The position numbers and the translations under genes are program-made. DNA of 35,917 nucleotides from an uncultured Bacteroidota bacterium (GTDB lineage: Bacteria; Bacteroidota; Bacteroidia; Flavobacteriales; Flavobacteriaceae), in NCBI GenBank assembly GCA_902594745.1, contig CACJNF010000011.1, positions 1-35,917 on the forward strand, read 5' to 3'. The notes under the pieces are model-generated. The model did no database searches. It worked only from the letters and a program-made list of their open reading frames with translations, and had not been told where the DNA came from. Position 1 is the stretch's first letter, and the number at the start of each line of letters is the position of its first letter. Shown in pieces: positions 24,362 through 34,487 of the stretch.

Positions 24362-25165
24362 ATGCAGTCAATAATTAATTCCATAGTTAAAAATAGGAAC
24401 TTAATTATTTATCTTTTCCTATCATTTGTTACTTTCAACTATTTATACAATAATAGTTCAGTTCACTACTCTGGCATTGGAAAAATTGGAACATATATTT
24501 CAGGTTCAACTTCTAGTATTTCCTCATACATAAGTTCTTATTTTAATCTTAGACAAGAGAATAATAAGTTAATTGAAGAAAACCTAGAATTAAAAAAAAA
24601 TGAATCTCAATTTATTGATAAGTCTGATAACAGAGATATTTCAAAAAATAAAATTGATAAAACCATAATTGCAAAAGTGATATTGAACTCAATTAACAAG
24701 AGTAAAAATATTATAGTAATCAATAAAGGAGAAATTAATGGAATAACTAAAGAAATGGGAGTTATATCTTCAAAAGGGGTTGTTGGAATTATAAAAAATA
24801 TAACGGACAATTACTCCTCAATTGTATCATTACTTAATACAGATCTGAAAATAAATGCTATTTTGAAGAACTCCTCTACTATAGGATCAATAAGTTGGAA
24901 TGGCTTAGATCCTAGAATTGTTCAACTTAATGATATTCCTCTAAGTAGTTCAATTAAAGTAGGAGATACAATTGTAACTGGGGGTATGTCATTTTATTTT
25001 CCTAAGGGAATACCGATTGGAAGAATAGAAGATTATAACAATACGTCACTTGAGGGATACTATTCTATCGATGTATCAATTTTCAGTGATTTTTCTTCAC
25101 TTTCTAATCTCTACATATTACAGAGAACTGATGATGATGAAATTAAATTCTTATTAAATGAATAG
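24362..25165 (+). CDS. mreC: rod shape-determining protein MreC
   Basis: 267 residues. One N-terminal membrane segment (about 12-30) is followed by a short coiled-coil (about 58-80: LRQENNKLIEENLELKKNE) and the periplasmic double beta-barrel domain, with GEINGITKEMGVISSKGVVG, LNTDLKINAILK and GDTIVTGGMSFYFPKGIPIG as family landmarks. MreC links cytoplasmic MreB to the PBP2/RodA synthase and activates it. It lies 7 bases after mreB and overlaps mreD by 8 bases. Confidence 0.94.
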   Translation: MQSIINSIVKNRNLIIYLFLSFVTFNYLYNNSSVHYSGIGKIGTYISGSTSSISSYISSYFNLRQENNKLIEENLELKKNESQFIDKSDNRDISKNKIDKTIIAKVILNSINKSKNIIVINKGEINGITKEMGVISSKGVVGIIKNITDNYSSIVSLLNTDLKINAILKNSSTIGSISWNGLDPRIVQLNDIPLSSSIKVGDTIVTGGMSFYFPKGIPIGRIEDYNNTSLEGYYSIDVSIFSDFSSLSNLYILQRTDDDEIKFLLNE

Positions 25166-25658
25166 AGGAATAGTTAAAGATATAACTCTTTCATTAGTAA
25201 TTATATTATCTCAATTATTGATTTTTAATCATATGAATCTTTCTGGAACTGCAAATACCTTTATATATGTTTCTTTATTCATACTTTATAAAACAACATA
25301 TGATAAAACATATTTAATACTATTTGGATTTCTAGTTGGACTAATCATTGATTTATCATTGCAAACCTATGGTGCTCATACTCTGGCCTCAATTACAGTA
25401 TGTTATTTGAGAGAAAAAATAGAAAAATATTCATTTGGAGTAAACTCTATTTTACCACTAGCAATGATTAGGGGTACAAGACTATCAAATAGGTTAACAT
25501 ATTTCTTTCTTATCATATTTCTACATTCATTAATTTATTTTTCTTTAATCTTTTTCAAATTCGAATTTACATTAACTATATTTTTATATACACTTATTAA
25601 TTCAATTATTAACTTTATAGTTATTTGGATTGTCTCTAAGTTAATTTTCGATAGATAA
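25158..25658 (+). CDS. mreD: rod shape-determining protein MreD
   Basis: 166 residues, almost entirely hydrophobic, with five or six membrane segments. The sequence is weakly conserved in this family, but GFLVGLIIDLSLQTYGAHTLASITV (about 57-81) is the recognisable MreD core, where the G-x-x-x-G-x-x-x-D pattern lies. MreD is an inner-membrane member of the elongasome. It overlaps mreC by 8 bases and ends 2 bases before mrdA, so position supports the name. Residues TRLSNR in the middle form a basic cytoplasmic loop. Confidence 0.9.
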   Translation: MNRGIVKDITLSLVIILSQLLIFNHMNLSGTANTFIYVSLFILYKTTYDKTYLILFGFLVGLIIDLSLQTYGAHTLASITVCYLREKIEKYSFGVNSILPLAMIRGTRLSNRLTYFFLIIFLHSLIYFSLIFFKFEFTLTIFLYTLINSIINFIVIWIVSKLIFDR

Positions 25659-25660
25659 AA

Positions 25661-27511
25661 ATGATAAGAAAGAATCTCTTAATTTGGATTACTGTAATTA
25701 GCTCTTTAATTTTTGTTATTCAGCTTGCCTCTCTTCAGCTTTCTGGAGATTCGTTTAATAGAGATTTTGCAATACAAGAAATTTCAGTATACCCAGAAAG
25801 GGGGTTAATTTTTGACAGAAACGGTGAATTAGTAGTAGCTAATCAACCAATGTATGAATTGATTGTTATACCTGAAAATACAGTTGAGTTTGATACAGTT
25901 CAATTGTCAAATTTAATTGGGATTGAAGAAAATGTATTATCTGAAAGAATATCATCTGCAATAAAATATTCAACAAAACTACCTTCTGTTATACAGTCTC
26001 AGATTTCAAAAGAAAAAAATGCTTATTTACAAGAGAAAATATGGTTATTTGATGGATTTTATCTTAGAAAAAACTCTGTTAGAGATTATATAATACCTTT
26101 CGCAAGTAATGTAATCGGTTATACAGGTGAGGTTGATCAAAAAGATATAATTTCTAATCCATATTATGAGAAGGGAGAGATGATTGGTAAGCAGGGTATT
26201 GAGAGCTATTATGAAGATAGATTAAGAGGAGTAAAAGGTAAGAGATATTTTCAGAAAGATAGATTTAACAGAATTATAGGGCCTTATAATGATTCAAAAA
26301 AGGATATATCTCCAAAAAAGGCTGATAATCTTACTTTAACTATTGATATTAAACTTCAACAATATGCTGAAAGTTTATTAAAAAATAAGAAAGGAGGAAT
26401 TGTTGCAATTGAGCCATCTTCAGGAGAGGTACTTACATTAGTTAGTGCTCCAACATACCAGTCTAATCAGTTTGTAGGTCAAGATAGGAGTATTAATTTT
26501 CAAAGCTTATTGAACGATACAATAAATAAGCCCTTATTCGATAGAGCCCTGCAAGCTCAGTACTCGCCTGGATCTCCAATGAAAATACTTAATGCGTTAA
26601 TTGGACTTCAAGAGGGGGTAATTGATGAAAGTACTTCTTTTACATGCAATGCGGGTCATTATTACGCTAGGAATGCTTTTATGGCTTGCCATAACAAATT
26701 TGGTACAATCAGTAATCTAAGAAAGGGGATATATAACTCGTGTAATACATATTTTGCCAAAACTTACAAAATGATAATTGACAAATATGATTCACCTAGC
26801 CTAGGTTTGGATAGTTGGAGTAAACATATTAAGAGTTTCGGTCTTGGAGATTATCTTGGATATGACTTATCTATAGGCAAAAAAGGTTTTATTCCAGAGT
26901 CAAACTATTATAATAGATTTTATGGAAATAATCGGTGGAGTGCAGCAACAACAATATCAAATTCTATTGGTCAAGGAGAAATTTTGACAACTCCTATTCA
27001 AATGGCCAACTTTGCATCTGCTATTGCAAATCGAGGATTTTTTTATAAACCTCACTTTGTAAAAAAAATTAATAATCAGGCAAATATTAGTTTAGAAAAA
27101 AATATCACATCTATTGATAAAGAAAACTTTGAGGTAGTAATTAATGGTATGGTTGATGTTGTGGAGAGAGGTACGGCAAGAATTGCTAAAATTAAAAATA
27201 TTAATGTAGCTGGAAAAACTGGGACTGTAGAAAACTTTATATTAATTGAAGGAGAAAAAAAACAACTAACTGATCATTCAACTTTTATAGCTTTTGCACC
27301 TGCAGAGGATCCGAAAATTGTTGTTTCAGTTTTCGTTGAAAATGGATATTGGGGAAGTAGATGGGCTGCTCCTATTGCAAGCCTTATTATAGAAAAATAT
27401 TTAACTGGAAATGTTGAAAGAAAATGGCTGGAGAGTAGAATGATAAATGGTAGTCTTTTAGCTGAATATGAAAAGCCATATAAATTTCAAAATTTTACAA
27501 TAAATGAATAG
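25661..27511 (+). CDS. mrdA: peptidoglycan transpeptidase PBP2
   Basis: 616 residues. One N-terminal membrane anchor (about 7-27) is followed by the pedestal/dimerisation domain (RGLIFDRNGELVVANQP, 47-63) and the transpeptidase domain with all three active-site motifs: SPMK (Ser305, Lys308), SCN (360-362) and KTG (519-521). PBP2 is the class B enzyme that cross-links glycan strands during cell elongation, working with RodA. The family hallmark GIESYYEDRLRGVKG (179-193) is present. It is followed by rodA with an 8-base overlap, the usual coupling of the synthase pair. Confidence 0.96.
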   Translation: MIRKNLLIWITVISSLIFVIQLASLQLSGDSFNRDFAIQEISVYPERGLIFDRNGELVVANQPMYELIVIPENTVEFDTVQLSNLIGIEENVLSERISSAIKYSTKLPSVIQSQISKEKNAYLQEKIWLFDGFYLRKNSVRDYIIPFASNVIGYTGEVDQKDIISNPYYEKGEMIGKQGIESYYEDRLRGVKGKRYFQKDRFNRIIGPYNDSKKDISPKKADNLTLTIDIKLQQYAESLLKNKKGGIVAIEPSSGEVLTLVSAPTYQSNQFVGQDRSINFQSLLNDTINKPLFDRALQAQYSPGSPMKILNALIGLQEGVIDESTSFTCNAGHYYARNAFMACHNKFGTISNLRKGIYNSCNTYFAKTYKMIIDKYDSPSLGLDSWSKHIKSFGLGDYLGYDLSIGKKGFIPESNYYNRFYGNNRWSAATTISNSIGQGEILTTPIQMANFASAIANRGFFYKPHFVKKINNQANISLEKNITSIDKENFEVVINGMVDVVERGTARIAKIKNINVAGKTGTVENFILIEGEKKQLTDHSTFIAFAPAEDPKIVVSVFVENGYWGSRWAAPIASLIIEKYLTGNVERKWLESRMINGSLLAEYEKPYKFQNFTINE

Positions 27512-28763
27512 ACTAAGTATATTAAAGTATGATTTAGTTTCAATTGGTCTATATATTGGTTTGGTATCATTTGGGTTAATAAATATCTATTCCTCTAGTT
27601 TTAATGGATATTCTACAAGCTTATTAGATTTAAGCTCCATAGTTGGAAAGCAAATCATATTTTTTTTTCTATCTCTTGTTGCATTCATATTTATTCTTTT
27701 TACAAGAAATAAGTTTTTTGATAATTCTGCATCTATAGTTTATTTTTCATCAATAATACTTTTGCTTGGTCTATTTTTCTTTGGTGTTGAAAGAGGAGGG
27801 GCAAGATCATGGTATGCGCTTGGTCCGATAAGTTTTCAACCAAGTGAACTTGCAAAATTTGGGACAGCTTTATTTTTATCAAAATTTTTAAGTATTATTC
27901 AGACAGATTTAAATAGAAACAGAGATATATTAATTGTATTGACAATTATATCAGCACCTTTAATTTTAACTACAATTCAGCCTGATCCTGGCTCAGCATT
28001 AATTTTTTTAGCTTTTATATTTCCAGTTATTAGAGAAGGATTGAATCTTAATTATTTTTATTTTGGACTATATATTATTTTGACTTTACTACTGACATTA
28101 AAATTCAATTTTCTTGTTAGCTTAGCCATATTAACAATAATTTTTTTTACGTATCTAATTTATTTAAGAAATAAAAAAATTAAAGTTTCATTACTTAAAT
28201 ATATATTTTCATTTTTCATATTAATTTCTATTTCCTTCTCAACTAATTATTTGTTTGAGAATGTCTTGGAGCAGAGGCATAGAGATAGAATAAATTTAGT
28301 TCTCGGAAAAGAGATAGATACTAGTGGAATTGGATATAATATCAATCAATCTAAAATTGCATTAAGTAATGGTGGATTTTTTGGCACTGGTTTTTTAGAG
28401 GGTACTCAAACTAAAGGAAATTTTGTTCCAAGACAACATACTGATTTTATTTTTAGTACAATTGGAGAAGAATGGGGGTTTATTGGTACCCTAACTACTA
28501 TTGTAATTTTTTCATTTCTAATAATTCGAATTATTACTAGGGCAGACAAGCAACCAAACCATTTTAGACGTATTTATTCTTATTGTTTTGCAAGCCTAGT
28601 TTTTTTTCACTTTTTTCTGAATGTTGGCATGTCAATTGGATTAATTCCATCTATTGGTATCCCTCTACCTTTTATAAGTTATGGTGGATCAAGCCTATTA
28701 ATTTTTAGCCTAATGTTCTTTGTTTATTTAAACTTTGACTCGAGTAGATTAAAAGAAAGTTAG
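27504..28763 (+). CDS. rodA: rod shape-determining glycosyltransferase RodA
   Basis: 419 residues with about ten membrane segments. RodA is the SEDS-family enzyme that polymerises lipid II into glycan strands for the lateral wall. Conserved blocks include WYALGPISFQPSELAKFG, TTIQPDPGSALIFLAF (with the catalytic Asp region), QSKIALSNGGFFGTGF and the C-terminal PLPFISYGGSSLLIF. It ends the mreB-rodA operon. Its TAG stop overlaps the TAA stop of the convergent protease gene by 4 bases, so its transcript must terminate within the opposite gene or run antisense through it. Confidence 0.96.
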   Translation: MNRLSILKYDLVSIGLYIGLVSFGLINIYSSSFNGYSTSLLDLSSIVGKQIIFFFLSLVAFIFILFTRNKFFDNSASIVYFSSIILLLGLFFFGVERGGARSWYALGPISFQPSELAKFGTALFLSKFLSIIQTDLNRNRDILIVLTIISAPLILTTIQPDPGSALIFLAFIFPVIREGLNLNYFYFGLYIILTLLLTLKFNFLVSLAILTIIFFTYLIYLRNKKIKVSLLKYIFSFFILISISFSTNYLFENVLEQRHRDRINLVLGKEIDTSGIGYNINQSKIALSNGGFFGTGFLEGTQTKGNFVPRQHTDFIFSTIGEEWGFIGTLTTIVIFSFLIIRIITRADKQPNHFRRIYSYCFASLVFFHFFLNVGMSIGLIPSIGIPLPFISYGGSSLLIFSLMFFVYLNFDSSRLKES

Positions 28764-30901
28764 TCAACATTTATTTGAGATAGAATTTCATTTGATTTTA
28801 TAGAAGATAGATCCCTTAGTAGATTCATGGCTTCATTGACATAAATATCTTTTTTCAGAGACTCAATCCATCTATCTCTTTTTTCTTTTATATCATCATT
28901 GTATGAATTATCTTCTTTATCATTAGTATTATTCCATTGAAATATATACGGTGATTCAAATTCTTCAATACGTTTTAATTTATTGTTCTGAGATTTTGAA
29001 CTTTTTAAGTCATCTTTATAGGTAAGATAGTCTAGAGAAACTATCTTATCATCTTGTTGAGATTTAATCCAGGAGGCGTGTTCATCAATTATAGCAAAAT
29101 ACTCATTTTCACTAATTCTCTCTTTACTATCAGAGATAACCTGCGAATAATTAAATATCTTGCCTGAATTATTATACCTAGCTGGATCAATTTTATCCCA
29201 ACTTAGTGGGTTTTCTAAATCTTTTTCTCCTATATCAACGTATGAATATCTATTGGGAAATATTATATCACTCTTTACTCCCTCTAACTGAGTAGATCCA
29301 CCGTTGACCCTATAAAATTTATCTGTTGTAATTTTAAGAGATCCTAGGTCTCCATATGTATTTCCTGAAATAACGTTATTTAAATCAACAATATTCTGAA
29401 CAGTTCCTTTTCCATAGGTTTGTTTACTCCCAAGAATAATAGCTCTATTGTAATCTTGAAGAGCTGCAGCGAGAATTTCAGAAGCAGATGCAGAAAATTC
29501 ATTAACTAATACTACAAGTGGACCATCCCATAGTATGGAAGGATCGTTATCCCTTAGAATATCTTTTCTTCCTCCAATGCTTTTAACCTGGACTACGGGT
29601 CCTTTTTCAATAAAAAAACCAGTAATATCAACTACAGTTTTAAGAGATCCACCTCCATTATTTCGAAGATCTAAAATTAATCCACTTATACCCTTAGATC
29701 TAAGATTTATTATTTCTTTTTTTAAGTCGTTAGCAGCATTTCTCTCACCATAGTCATCAAAATCAACATAAAATCTTGGCAGATTAATTAAACCATATTT
29801 TGAAAGATCATCATTTATTATTGAGGATTTTGCATAAGTTTCTTCAAGTTCAACAACATCTCTAGTAACAGTTACCTGCTCTACTCCTCCATCAACTCTT
29901 TTAACAGTTAAATAAACTTTTGTTCCTTTTTCTCCTTTAATAAGATCTGTTGCATCACTTAATTTCATCAATGAAATTTCAGTTGGTTCTTCATCTTCAG
30001 ACTGAGCTACAGAAATAATTATATCACCAACATTTAAAAGATTGTCTCTCCAAACTGGACCACCAATAATTATCTCTACAATTTCAACTTGTTGTTTTGT
30101 TTTTGACAATCTTGCTCCAATTCCTTGAAACTTTCCAGAAATATTTTGATCAAAAACCTCTTTAGCCTCAGGCGCTAAATAAGTAGTGTGAGGATCATAT
30201 TGAGTAACAATGGAGTTGAGATAAATTGAAAACCAATCAGATCTTTCTAATTCACTATTAAATTGGAAAAAATCTTTAAGGTTATCTTTAATTGAAGACC
30301 TAGACTCATTTTCAATTTCTTCGTCTGTTTTAGTTTGGTTTTTTTCTAAATCACTTTTGTCATCATTTATTTCTTTTTTTGAAGCATATGCATCAAGGGC
30401 AGACAACTTTAATCTTTTCCTCCACAGGTTTTTTAAATCATTAAGATTTGTTGCATAGTTTAAATTTTGATAGTCAAGACTAATCTCTTCATCAATATTG
30501 AAGTTGAAAGGCTCATCAAGAATTTCCTCATAAAATCCTTCAACCTCAGAGATTCTATTTATTAATGCTTCATAGGCAGTGTTAAAAAATGTTATATCTG
30601 AAGAGTTTATCTGGTCATCTATAAGAAGTCTATACTTTGACAACATCTCAATATCTGACTCAAGCAAAAATCTTTTCTGAGAATCTATAGCTTCAATAAA
30701 TTCATCATATACTTTTATTGAAAAATCATCATTTATTATTTTAGGATCATAATGCAACTTATCTAAAACATAAGACACAAGATCAATTAATAATCTATCT
30801 TTATTTGGTTCATCACTTGAAAATTTAAAATTTGAGACCTCAAAATAAATTACAAGTGAAATTATACCTGATACAACTAACCCGAAAATCCTTAAAATCA
30901 T
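28760..30901 (-). CDS. prc: carboxy-terminal (tail-specific) processing protease, S41A family
   Basis: 713 residues, close to E. coli Prc/Tsp (about 680). The chain has an N-terminal hydrophobic segment (about 3-20) for export or anchoring, a helical region with a long charged stretch (about 175-205), YDPHTTYLAP, a PDZ domain (about 250-340, GIGARLS... VGDIIISVAQ) and the S41 protease core: LILDLRNNGGGSL, the serine block EFSASASE (468-475), and the lysine in TYGKGTVQ (495-502; Lys498). A C-terminal domain of the DUF3340 type follows. It cuts periplasmic proteins from unstructured C-termini, often tuning peptidoglycan hydrolases. It is a single-gene unit, convergent with rodA and divergent from surE. 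A near-consensus AAACTTTG lies upstream on its strand, but I do not call it. Confidence 0.95.
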   Translation of the reverse strand: MILRIFGLVVSGIISLVIYFEVSNFKFSSDEPNKDRLLIDLVSYVLDKLHYDPKIINDDFSIKVYDEFIEAIDSQKRFLLESDIEMLSKYRLLIDDQINSSDITFFNTAYEALINRISEVEGFYEEILDEPFNFNIDEEISLDYQNLNYATNLNDLKNLWRKRLKLSALDAYASKKEINDDKSDLEKNQTKTDEEIENESRSSIKDNLKDFFQFNSELERSDWFSIYLNSIVTQYDPHTTYLAPEAKEVFDQNISGKFQGIGARLSKTKQQVEIVEIIIGGPVWRDNLLNVGDIIISVAQSEDEEPTEISLMKLSDATDLIKGEKGTKVYLTVKRVDGGVEQVTVTRDVVELEETYAKSSIINDDLSKYGLINLPRFYVDFDDYGERNAANDLKKEIINLRSKGISGLILDLRNNGGGSLKTVVDITGFFIEKGPVVQVKSIGGRKDILRDNDPSILWDGPLVVLVNEFSASASEILAAALQDYNRAIILGSKQTYGKGTVQNIVDLNNVISGNTYGDLGSLKITTDKFYRVNGGSTQLEGVKSDIIFPNRYSYVDIGEKDLENPLSWDKIDPARYNNSGKIFNYSQVISDSKERISENEYFAIIDEHASWIKSQQDDKIVSLDYLTYKDDLKSSKSQNNKLKRIEEFESPYIFQWNNTNDKEDNSYNDDIKEKRDRWIESLKKDIYVNEAMNLLRDLSSIKSNEILSQINVD

Positions 30902-31009
30902 AATACTAAATTAATTTAAAAAAAATTAAGATAACCCCTATAACAGCAAAGTTTATGTTAAAGTTAAAAGAGTAAAACGTTTTCATATATTTACATGAAA
31001 TAATTATAA

Positions 31010-31780
31010 ATGAAGAGGCCACTTATTTTAGTTACAAATGATGATGGAATAAATGCTCCCGGAATAAGAACTTTAATCTCTGTAGTTAAAGATATAGGTG
31101 ATGTTATTGTTGTAGCACCGGATAGTCCACAATCTGGAATGGGACATGCCATAACAATAAATTCAACATTACATTCTTCTAGAATTACCCCAAAAAATTC
31201 TGAAATTATTGAGTATAGTTGTTCTGGAACACCTGCTGATTGCGTAAAATTGGCCATTAATGAATTAATGCCTAGGAAGCCTGATTTATGTGTATCTGGA
31301 ATTAATCATGGCTCCAACTCTTCAATCAATGTAATATATTCCGGAACAATGAGTGCTGCTATTGAAGCTGGAATTGAAGGAGTTCCTGCTATAGGTTTTT
31401 CTCTTTTAGATTATAGTTGGAATGCAGATTTTAGTCAATCTAAAGATTATATTAGAAAGATTACCTTAAATGCTTTAAATAATGGAATTCCAAAAGGAGT
31501 TGTTTTAAATGTTAATATTCCTGCAGTAAAAAAATCTGATATTAAAGGTGTTAAAATTTGTCGACAAGCAAAGGCATATTGGGTTGAAGAGTTTGATAAA
31601 AGAAAAAATCCTCTTGGTCAAGAATACTACTGGTTAACCGGAAAGTTTGTTAATAAAGATCAAGGAGAAGATACAGATGAATGGGCTTTAAAGAATAATT
31701 ATATTTCAATTGTACCAGTTGAATTTGATTTGACTGCTCACCATGCTATTCAAGGTCTAAACGAGTGGGATTTTAAATGA
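31010..31780 (+). CDS. surE: 5'/3'-nucleotidase SurE
   Basis: 256 residues. SurE is a metal-dependent phosphatase acting on nucleoside 5'- and 3'-monophosphates and on short polyphosphates. The opening ILVTNDDGINAPGI carries the Asp-Asp metal ligands; further landmarks are VVAPDSPQSGMGHAIT, CSGTPADCVKLAI and SGINHGSNSSINVIYSGTMSAA, all typical. It is usually paired with lpxB in Bacteroidota, and here its stop overlaps the lpxB start by 4 bases (ATGA). The 108-base gap to the divergent protease gene holds AT-rich sequence, including the palindrome AAAACGTTTT (30977-30986 region) and a weak -7-like TATATTTA. Confidence 0.97.
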   Translation: MKRPLILVTNDDGINAPGIRTLISVVKDIGDVIVVAPDSPQSGMGHAITINSTLHSSRITPKNSEIIEYSCSGTPADCVKLAINELMPRKPDLCVSGINHGSNSSINVIYSGTMSAAIEAGIEGVPAIGFSLLDYSWNADFSQSKDYIRKITLNALNNGIPKGVVLNVNIPAVKKSDIKGVKICRQAKAYWVEEFDKRKNPLGQEYYWLTGKFVNKDQGEDTDEWALKNNYISIVPVEFDLTAHHAIQGLNEWDFK

Positions 31781-32874
31781 AATATTATATAATTGCTGGA
31801 GAAGCGTCAGGAGATTTATATGGTTCTCGTTTAATCACTGAGATAAAATCGCTAGACAATAATGCTGAAATTAGATTTTGGGGTGGAGATAAGATGATTT
31901 TAAGTGGAGGAACTATTGTAAAGCATATTAGTGAACTTGCATTTATGGGATTTTATGAAGTAATTAAGAATCTTGATAAAATCTTTAGTAATATAAGTTT
32001 CTGCAAAAAGGATATACTTACATTTAATCCTGATAAAATAATTTATATCGATTATCCTGGCTTTAATTTAAGAATTTGTGATTGGGCTAAAAAAAAAGGA
32101 TTCAAAAACTACTTTTATATAAGTCCTCAAATATGGGCATGGAAGGAAGGACGAATAAAAAAGATAAAAAGAAGTGTGGATAAGCTATATGTTATTTTTC
32201 CATTTGAAAAGAAATACTATAATGAAAAGCATAATATGGATACATTTTATTTTGGGCATCCATTAATAGAGGCTATTAGTTCTCACAAGATAAATAATAG
32301 CTTTTTTAGTGAAAATAATATCCCTAATAATAAACCAGTTATTGCATTTTTACCTGGTAGTAGAACTCAGGAAATTAAAACTATGCTACCAATTTTTTTA
32401 TCTATAATTAGTGATTATCCGAATTACAATTTTGTAATTGCGGGTGTCAGTAATGTTGATCCTAAGTTATATAATCAAGTAGCACATTCTAATTTATTTA
32501 TCATATATAATAAAACATATGACCTATTAACTAATTCTTTTGCAGCAATTGTAACAAGCGGTACAGCTTCATTAGAATGTTCTCTTTTTAAAGTACCTCA
32601 ATTAGTTTGTTATAAGACTAGTGATCTTAGTTACTTTATTGGTAAGTTATTTGTTAAGCTTAGGCATATATCTCTTGTAAATATTATACTAGAAAAGGAG
32701 ATTGTTAAAGAACTTATTCAAGATGGCCTTAATAAGAAAAATCTTGCTTTTGAATTTAATAAGCTTTGTAAGCAAGAAACAAGATCAAAAATTATACAAG
32801 AATATTCTAAAATTTTTGATTTGTTGTCTGTTAAAGACACATCGAAGAATATTGCTTCATCAATAATTAACTGA
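31777..32874 (+). CDS. lpxB: lipid-A-disaccharide synthase
   Basis: 365 residues. LpxB joins UDP-2,3-diacylglucosamine and lipid X to make the lipid A disaccharide, on the inner face of the inner membrane. The N-terminal YYIIAGEASGDLYGS is diagnostic; other family blocks are IYIDYPGFNLRICDWAKKKG, YISPQIWAWKEGRIKKIKR, FYFGHPL, FLPGSRTQEIK and VTSGTASLECSLF. With lptE elsewhere in the window it shows that the organism makes lipopolysaccharide with a normal lipid A core. Translationally coupled to surE by a 4-base overlap. The 3' end overlaps the convergent transporter gene by 8 bases. Confidence 0.97.
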   Translation: MKYYIIAGEASGDLYGSRLITEIKSLDNNAEIRFWGGDKMILSGGTIVKHISELAFMGFYEVIKNLDKIFSNISFCKKDILTFNPDKIIYIDYPGFNLRICDWAKKKGFKNYFYISPQIWAWKEGRIKKIKRSVDKLYVIFPFEKKYYNEKHNMDTFYFGHPLIEAISSHKINNSFFSENNIPNNKPVIAFLPGSRTQEIKTMLPIFLSIISDYPNYNFVIAGVSNVDPKLYNQVAHSNLFIIYNKTYDLLTNSFAAIVTSGTASLECSLFKVPQLVCYKTSDLSYFIGKLFVKLRHISLVNIILEKEIVKELIQDGLNKKNLAFEFNKLCKQETRSKIIQEYSKIFDLLSVKDTSKNIASSIIN

Positions 32875-34423
32875 TTCCATGCATCATACTCAAAATCTTT
32901 TTATTTGCAGCTATCATTAACAATCCGACAACTGCAGGTAAAATTGTAAAAATTAAGAAGAAAACCGACATTCCATAATCTTCAACAATTGGATCTATAT
33001 AACTTCCTGTAAAACCTGCACTTAGATTTGCAATAAAGTTTGCTACAAACCAAACCCCAAACATTAAACCAACAAGTTTCTGTGGAGCTAATTTACTAAC
33101 ATAAGAAAGTCCAACTGGAGATACACATAGCTCTCCTAATGTATGAAATAGATAGGCAAGAATAAGAAAGATCATACTTTGAGAGGCTGAAGAAGCTCCC
33201 AAAGGAATGCTTAAAGAACCATATGAAAGAATTGCAAACCCTATTGATAAAAGCATTAATCCAATTCCAAATTTTACAGGTCCTGATGGATTAAATTTTG
33301 ATTGCCAAATTTTAGAAAGAACTGGTGCAAATACGATTATAAAGAAAGAGTTCAAAATGGCAAACCATGATGCGGGCACTTCAGTTGCGTCCTTAACAAA
33401 TTCTCTATTTAACATCCATATGATAATACCCCAAATTATAATAAAACTTAGTGATAGGAATATATTAGACATCGCATATTTCTGAAATGTATTATTAAAT
33501 AAATAATAGAGAATTATTGTCAAAATGATCATTGGAACTATAACTAGAAGTGAGTTTATAATCTTAAAAGTCAGTGCTCCTGTTCCTATTAGATCTCTAT
33601 TAGTATAATCATTTGCAAAAATTGTCATACTTCCCCCAGCCTGTTCAAATCCCCACCAAAAAAATATAGTTACAAAAGAAAAAATTCCAATAACAATTAA
33701 TCTATCAACTATAGTTTTCCTTGGAGTTTGATTTTCCTTAACATCTAAATTTTTATCATCTTTTTTTTCACTTGGTTTTAAACCAATTGATCCAAAAATA
33801 TTCTGTCCATAATGGAATTGAAGCATTCCAAATAACATAAAGATTCCTGCTAAACCAAAACCATAATGCCAATTAACAGTTTCACCAATATAGCCACAGA
33901 GAAGAATTCCAAGAAAGGCACCTGAATTAATTCCCATATAAAATATTGTGTAAGCAGCATCTTTGATTTTTCCATCATCTTTGTACATCTGGCCTACTAT
34001 CGAGCTTATATTTGGCTTGAATAGCCCATTTCCTAATATTAAAAGACTTAAACCAACATATAAATAGAAATCATAAAAAACCTCAAGGGCCATAGCTGCA
34101 TGACCAAGTGTCATAAGAAGAGCTCCATAGACAACAGCTTTCCTATAGCCAATTAACCTGTCTGCAATTAGTCCACCAAAAATTGGAGTAATATATACAA
34201 GTCCAGTATACCAGCCATATAATACTAAAGCATCTGATCTATCCCATCCCCATCCTTCATTATCAATGGAGGAGATTAGAAATAAAACAAGTATTGCGCG
34301 CATTCCATAATATGAAAACCTTTCCCACATTTCAGTAAAAAAAAGTGTAAAAAGTCCTGATGGGTGTCCAAGAATTGTTTTTTGATTTATTTCGTCTCCA
34401 TTAAATAGATTAATATTATTCAT
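32867..34423 (-). CDS. proton-dependent oligopeptide transporter (POT/PTR2 family)
   Basis: 518 residues with about 14 membrane segments. The first helix contains FFTEMWERFSYYGMRAILV, which includes the POT signature E-x-x-E-R-F-x-Y-Y; a second signature region reads YMGINSGAFLGILLCGYIGE. These major-facilitator carriers take up di- and tripeptides with protons across the inner membrane. A cytoplasmic charged loop (about 216-235) separates the two halves and the second half contains GELCVSPVGLSYVSKLAP, another typical POT block. The gene stands alone, convergent with lpxB (8-base overlap) and divergent from the HMG-CoA reductase gene. With the M20 amidohydrolase and GGT-like gene it fits a peptide-using lifestyle. 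Confidence 0.95.
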   Translation of the reverse strand: MNNINLFNGDEINQKTILGHPSGLFTLFFTEMWERFSYYGMRAILVLFLISSIDNEGWGWDRSDALVLYGWYTGLVYITPIFGGLIADRLIGYRKAVVYGALLMTLGHAAMALEVFYDFYLYVGLSLLILGNGLFKPNISSIVGQMYKDDGKIKDAAYTIFYMGINSGAFLGILLCGYIGETVNWHYGFGLAGIFMLFGMLQFHYGQNIFGSIGLKPSEKKDDKNLDVKENQTPRKTIVDRLIVIGIFSFVTIFFWWGFEQAGGSMTIFANDYTNRDLIGTGALTFKIINSLLVIVPMIILTIILYYLFNNTFQKYAMSNIFLSLSFIIIWGIIIWMLNREFVKDATEVPASWFAILNSFFIIVFAPVLSKIWQSKFNPSGPVKFGIGLMLLSIGFAILSYGSLSIPLGASSASQSMIFLILAYLFHTLGELCVSPVGLSYVSKLAPQKLVGLMFGVWFVANFIANLSAGFTGSYIDPIVEDYGMSVFFLIFTILPAVVGLLMIAANKKILSMMHGIS

Positions 34424-34487
34424 TGTACTATACCTAAAATTATATTGAGTTTGTTTTCACTTATATTTACATAAAGAAAAGAAAATT